Part shown: positions 39,292-42,265 of the stretch, piece after piece
Layout of the letters: each line of letters begins with the position of its first letter
Numbering within the stretch: the first letter of the stretch is position 1
Assembly (NCBI GenBank): GCA_050331395.1
Contig: JBHJGX010000114.1
Span: forward strand, 1 to 42,265
Length of the DNA: 42,265 nt
Origin: Thermohalobaculum sp050331395
GTDB lineage: Bacteria > Pseudomonadota > Alphaproteobacteria > Rhodobacterales > Rhodobacteraceae
Reading direction: 5' to 3'
Notes under the pieces: generated by a model
What the model saw: the letters and a program-made list of their open reading frames with translations, nothing else
The model's database searches: none
What the model was told of the DNA's origin: nothing
Made by a program: the position numbers and the translations under genes

Positions 39292-41736
39292 ATGACGGCA
39301 GAGGCGCGGGTTGTGGTGATCGGGGGCGGCGTGGTCGGCTGCTCGGTGCTCTACCACCTGACGAAGCTCGGATGGCGGGACGTGATGCTGATCGAGCGCT
39401 CGGAGCTGACGAGCGGATCGACCTGGCACGCGGCCGGCGGGTTTCACACGCTGAACGCCGACACGAACATGGCCGCGCTCCAGGGCTACACGATCCGGCT
39501 CTACCGCGAGCTCGAGGAGCTGACGGGGCAGTCTTGCGGGCTGCACCATGTGGGCGGGCTGACCCTGGCGGCGACGCCGGAGCGGCTGGATTTCCTGAAG
39601 GCCGAGCGCGCCAAGCACCGCTATATGGGGCTCGAGACCGAGATCGTCGGGCCGGACGAGATCGCCCGGCTCTCCCCGATCACCGACACCACGGGCGTGC
39701 TCGCTGCGCTCTACGACCCGCTCGACGGCCTTCTGGATCCCTCGGGCACGACCCTGGCCTATGCCAAGGCCGCCCGCGCGGCCGGCGCCCGGATCCGGCT
39801 TCGCACGCCGGTGACGGCGACCCGGCCGACGGCCGAGGGCTGGGAGATCGAGACGCCCGAGGGTACGATCCGCTGCGAGCACCTGGTGAACGCGGCCGGG
39901 CTCTGGGCGCGGGAGGTCGGCCGGATGGCAGGGCTCGCCTTGCCGCTCCACCCGGTCGAGCACCAATACCTCATCACCGAAGAGATCCCCGAGATCGCCG
40001 CGCGGGCCGACGAGCTGCCCCATGTGATGGATCCCGAGGGCGAGAGCTATCTGCGTCAGGAGGGCAAGGGGCTCTGCATCGGCTTCTACGAGCAAGCGAT
40101 GAAGCTCTGGGCCGAGAACGGAACCAAGCCGGATTTCGGGCACGAGCTCTTGAACGACGATCTCGACCGGGTGGGCGACAGTCTCGCGCAGGCCTTCGCC
40201 CGCTATCCGGTGCTCGGGCGGGCAGGCATCAAGCGGGTGATCAACGGGCCCTTTACCTTTGCGCCGGACGGCAACCCGCTCGTCGGGCCGGTGCCGGGCC
40301 TGCGGAACTATTGGGCGGCCTGCGCGGTGATGGCGGGCTTCAGCCAAGGCGGCGGCGTCGGCCTGGCGCTCGCCGAATGGATGGTCGAGGGCGAGACCTC
40401 GCGGGACGTCTTCGCCATGGATGTCGCGCGCTTCGGCGAAATGCGCACCGGACATCCGGATCTCTGGGCGACGCCGGCCTACACGCGGGCGAAGGTGCGG
40501 GAGAACTATCAGCGGCGGTTCTCGGTCTCCTACCCCAACGAAGAGCTGCCGGCGGCACGGCCCCACCGGACGACGCCCGCCTACGGGCTCTGGGACCGGC
40601 ACCGGGCGGTCTTCGGCACGGGCTACGGTATGGAGGCGGTCAACTATTTCGCGCCCGAGGGGGAGGCACGCTGGGAGACGCCGTCCTTCCGCCGCTCGAA
40701 CGCCCACGCCGCGGTGGGGGCCGAATGCCGGGCGGTCCGCGAAGCGGTCGGGTTGAACGAGATCCACAATTTCGGCAAATACCGGGTCACGGGAGCGGGG
40801 ACGCGGGCCTGGCTCGAGCGGATCATGGCCGGCCGCATCCCGGCGCCCGGCCGGATCGCGCTCACGCCGATGCTGAGCCCCAAGGGTCGGGTGATCGGCG
40901 ACTTCACCGTGACCTGTCTCGACGAGACCCGCTTCCAGCTGACCGCCAGCTTCGGTGCGCAAGCCTATCACATGCGCTGGTTTGCCGCCCATGCCGCGCC
41001 CGGCGTCGAGATCGAGAACGTGTCGACCCGGCTCCTCGGCTTCCAGATCGCCGGTCCCCGGGCGCGCGAGCTCCTCGCCCGGGTGGCACGCGACGATGTG
41101 TCCGGCAACGCGCTGCCCTTCCTCGGGGCGCGTGAGATGACGGTGGGCCTCGCCAACGCGCTCGTGCAACGGGTGAGCTATACGGGCGATCTCGGCTATG
41201 AAATCTACGTGCCGGCGGAGGACCAGATCGCCCTCGGCGAGACGCTGCTGGCGGCGGGGGCGGATCTGGGGATCCGGCCCTTCGGCATGCGGGCGATGAT
41301 GAGCCTCAGGCTGGAAAAGGGCTTCGGCTCGTGGATGCGCGAATTCCGACCGGATTATTTGCCCGGCGAATGCGGCCTCGACCGATTCTGTGCGTGGCGG
41401 CGCGAGGGCTGGATCGGCGAGACGCCGGCGCGGGCAGAACGGGCGCGCGGTCCGGAGCGGCGGCTTTGCACCTTCCGCGTCGACGCGGACGGCGCCGATT
41501 GCCAGGGCGACGAGCCGATCTGGGTGAACGGGACAGGACCCGAGCGGGTCGCGGGCTTCGTCACCTCGGGGGGCTATGCGCATTGGGCGGAGACCTCGGT
41601 CGCGATCGGCTTCCTGCCGCCGGACCATGCCCGCGAGGGTCAGGGCGTCGAGATCGAGATTCTCGGCGAGCGGCGTCCGGCGACGGTCTTTGCCCGGCCG
41701 CTTTTCGATCCGGACGGCGCCCGGATGCGCGGATGA
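39292..41736 (+). CDS. Dimethylglycine/sarcosine dehydrogenase-like flavoprotein with GcvT domains
   Basis: An 814-residue two-part enzyme. The N-terminal DAO-type FAD domain starts VVVIGGGVVGCSVLYHLTKL, with SGSTWHAAGG where His46 matches the covalent-FAD histidine of dimethylglycine and sarcosine dehydrogenases. The central part shows GKGLCIGFYEQAMKLWAENG, GIKRVINGPFTFAPDGNPLV and GYGMEAVNYFAPEGEARWET. The C-terminal GcvT-like folate domain has FGKYRVTGAGTRAWLERIMA, RVSYTGDLGYEIYVPAEDQI and MMSLRLEKGFGSWMREFRPD. It would demethylate an N-methyl compound and pass C1 to tetrahydrofolate. The exact substrate is not determined. AAGGAGG precedes ATG 39292. Confidence 0.88.
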   Translation: MTAEARVVVIGGGVVGCSVLYHLTKLGWRDVMLIERSELTSGSTWHAAGGFHTLNADTNMAALQGYTIRLYRELEELTGQSCGLHHVGGLTLAATPERLDFLKAERAKHRYMGLETEIVGPDEIARLSPITDTTGVLAALYDPLDGLLDPSGTTLAYAKAARAAGARIRLRTPVTATRPTAEGWEIETPEGTIRCEHLVNAAGLWAREVGRMAGLALPLHPVEHQYLITEEIPEIAARADELPHVMDPEGESYLRQEGKGLCIGFYEQAMKLWAENGTKPDFGHELLNDDLDRVGDSLAQAFARYPVLGRAGIKRVINGPFTFAPDGNPLVGPVPGLRNYWAACAVMAGFSQGGGVGLALAEWMVEGETSRDVFAMDVARFGEMRTGHPDLWATPAYTRAKVRENYQRRFSVSYPNEELPAARPHRTTPAYGLWDRHRAVFGTGYGMEAVNYFAPEGEARWETPSFRRSNAHAAVGAECRAVREAVGLNEIHNFGKYRVTGAGTRAWLERIMAGRIPAPGRIALTPMLSPKGRVIGDFTVTCLDETRFQLTASFGAQAYHMRWFAAHAAPGVEIENVSTRLLGFQIAGPRARELLARVARDDVSGNALPFLGAREMTVGLANALVQRVSYTGDLGYEIYVPAEDQIALGETLLAAGADLGIRPFGMRAMMSLRLEKGFGSWMREFRPDYLPGECGLDRFCAWRREGWIGETPARAERARGPERRLCTFRVDADGADCQGDEPIWVNGTGPERVAGFVTSGGYAHWAETSVAIGFLPPDHAREGQGVEIEILGERRPATVFARPLFDPDGARMRG

Positions 41737-41779
41737 GACGGCGCTCGGCGGGCAACCCGCCTCGCGGCCGACGCCCGAG

Positions 41780-42181
41780 TTGACAGATCTTGAGTTGATC
41801 GCGGCCGCCCGCGGCGTGGTGCGCCGGCGGCGGAGCCACCAGGTGGAGATGGGCCAAGTCGGTGCGGCGATCCTTGCGGGCAGCGGGGCGGTCTATTGCG
41901 GGGTCTGCATCGATGCCCCTTGCGGGATCGGCTTTTGCGCCGAACACGCGGCGATCGCCGCCATGGTCACGGCCGGCGAGAGCCGGATCCTCGCGGCGGT
42001 GGCGGTGAACGAGGCCGGCTCCGTGCTGCCGCCCTGCGGGCGTTGCCGGGAGTTCATTGCGCTCCTCGACGCGGAGAACCGTGCGGCGCGGATCCTTCTG
42101 GCGGGCGGCCGGACGGTGACCTTGGCCGAATTGATGCCCGATCACTGGATCGACGCCAAATCGGGCGGTGGCTGGCAGTAG
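41780..42181 (+). CDS. Cytidine deaminase family protein
   Basis: About 133 residues of the zinc-dependent cytidine/blasticidin-S deaminase type. The zinc-binding and catalytic motifs are GFCAEHAAIAAM (Cys, catalytic Glu) and LPPCGRCREFI (two Cys). AAILAGSGAVYCGVCIDAPC precedes them. The small size and CGIGFCAEHAAI pattern recall blasticidin-S deaminase-like members as much as housekeeping Cdd. The start is uncertain: TTG at 41780 (LTDLELIAAARG) fits the family N-terminus; no in-frame ATG lies near and the ribosome site is weak. It begins 43 nt after the flavoprotein gene. Confidence 0.8.
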   Translation: MTDLELIAAARGVVRRRRSHQVEMGQVGAAILAGSGAVYCGVCIDAPCGIGFCAEHAAIAAMVTAGESRILAAVAVNEAGSVLPPCGRCREFIALLDAENRAARILLAGGRTVTLAELMPDHWIDAKSGGGWQ

Positions 42182-42265
42182 GACGGTGCGCCCCCGGTCG
42201 CCCCGCGCTCGATCCCGGCCCCCCGCCGCGCCCCGCGCCCAACGGGGGCCGGCGCGCCCATGCCG

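Noticed and set aside
39265..41628. 787-codon open frame antisense to the dimethylglycine dehydrogenase-like gene
   Set aside because: Same reason: a well-conserved protein lies on the + strand and the antisense frame shows no motifs or ribosome site.
42182..42265. Possible next gene starting at an ATG near the right edge (about 42260)
   Set aside because: Only a few bases remain in the window and no ribosome site is clear.

Overview
The window is a high-GC, densely coded chromosomal segment from an alphaproteobacterium, most likely a member of the Rhodobacterales (Rhodobacter/Roseobacter relatives). Three things point there: the start of a cluster with the gene order of the Rhodobacter capsulatus gene transfer agent (GTA); two proteins with VPLPA-type C-terminal sorting signals; and the housekeeping order rpsF-rpsR-rplI / dnaB-alr / radA-cvpA-purF. 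I see no tRNA, rRNA, CRISPR array, transposase or integrase.

Layout. (1) 1-6098, leftward: GTA-like head module g1 to g8 (small terminase, large terminase, portal, prohead protease, major capsid, adaptor, stopper, start of the tail terminator), running off the left edge. (2) 6343-13596, mainly leftward: fatty-acid cluster fabD, fabG, acpP, fabF followed by mltG and a GT87-like membrane glycosyltransferase. It is interrupted by two VPLPA-CTERM exported-protein genes, and acpP carries an in-frame TAA at codon 49. (3) 13687-18514, rightward: small membrane protein, ribosomal proteins S6, S18 and L9, DnaB helicase, alanine racemase. (4) 18588-20612: MlaE/MlaF-type lipid ABC transporter and a small DUF4231-like membrane protein, convergent with a transglutaminase-like protein. 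(5) 21444-27100, rightward: small membrane protein, RadA, CvpA, a membrane/START-like protein, PurF and a degenerate SDR. (6) 27110-29508, leftward: AI-2E-family permease, YtoQ and a bacterial voltage-gated sodium channel. (7) 29889-30032: a 28-codon ORF with a strong terminator. (8) 30058-36284: a 2H-like protein divergent from a sulfite:quinone oxidoreductase-type operon (soeABC-like) with two extra small ORFs; a perfect CRP-type palindrome lies between them. (9) 36321-42181: orphan PhnD-like binding protein, fatty acid desaturase with a divergent HTH regulator, dimethylglycine/sarcosine dehydrogenase-like flavoprotein, and a cytidine deaminase.

How the parts fit. Regions 2 to 5 are core metabolism: type II fatty acid synthesis, translation, replication, cell wall D-alanine supply, outer-membrane lipid transport, DNA repair and purine synthesis. 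Regions 1 and 6 to 9 are lineage-specific: particle-mediated gene transfer, ion signalling, respiratory sulfite oxidation, membrane fluidity, and methylated-amine or C1 catabolism.

The observations most worth checking are the nonsense codon in acpP, the VPLPA-CTERM genes inside the fab cluster, a 12-bp inverted repeat between GTA g5 and g6, repeated TGTC(A/T)GACA sites around purF/SDR, the CRP-type site upstream of the soe operon, a convergent pair of DnaA boxes ahead of dnaB, and small ORFs within or beside the soe region.
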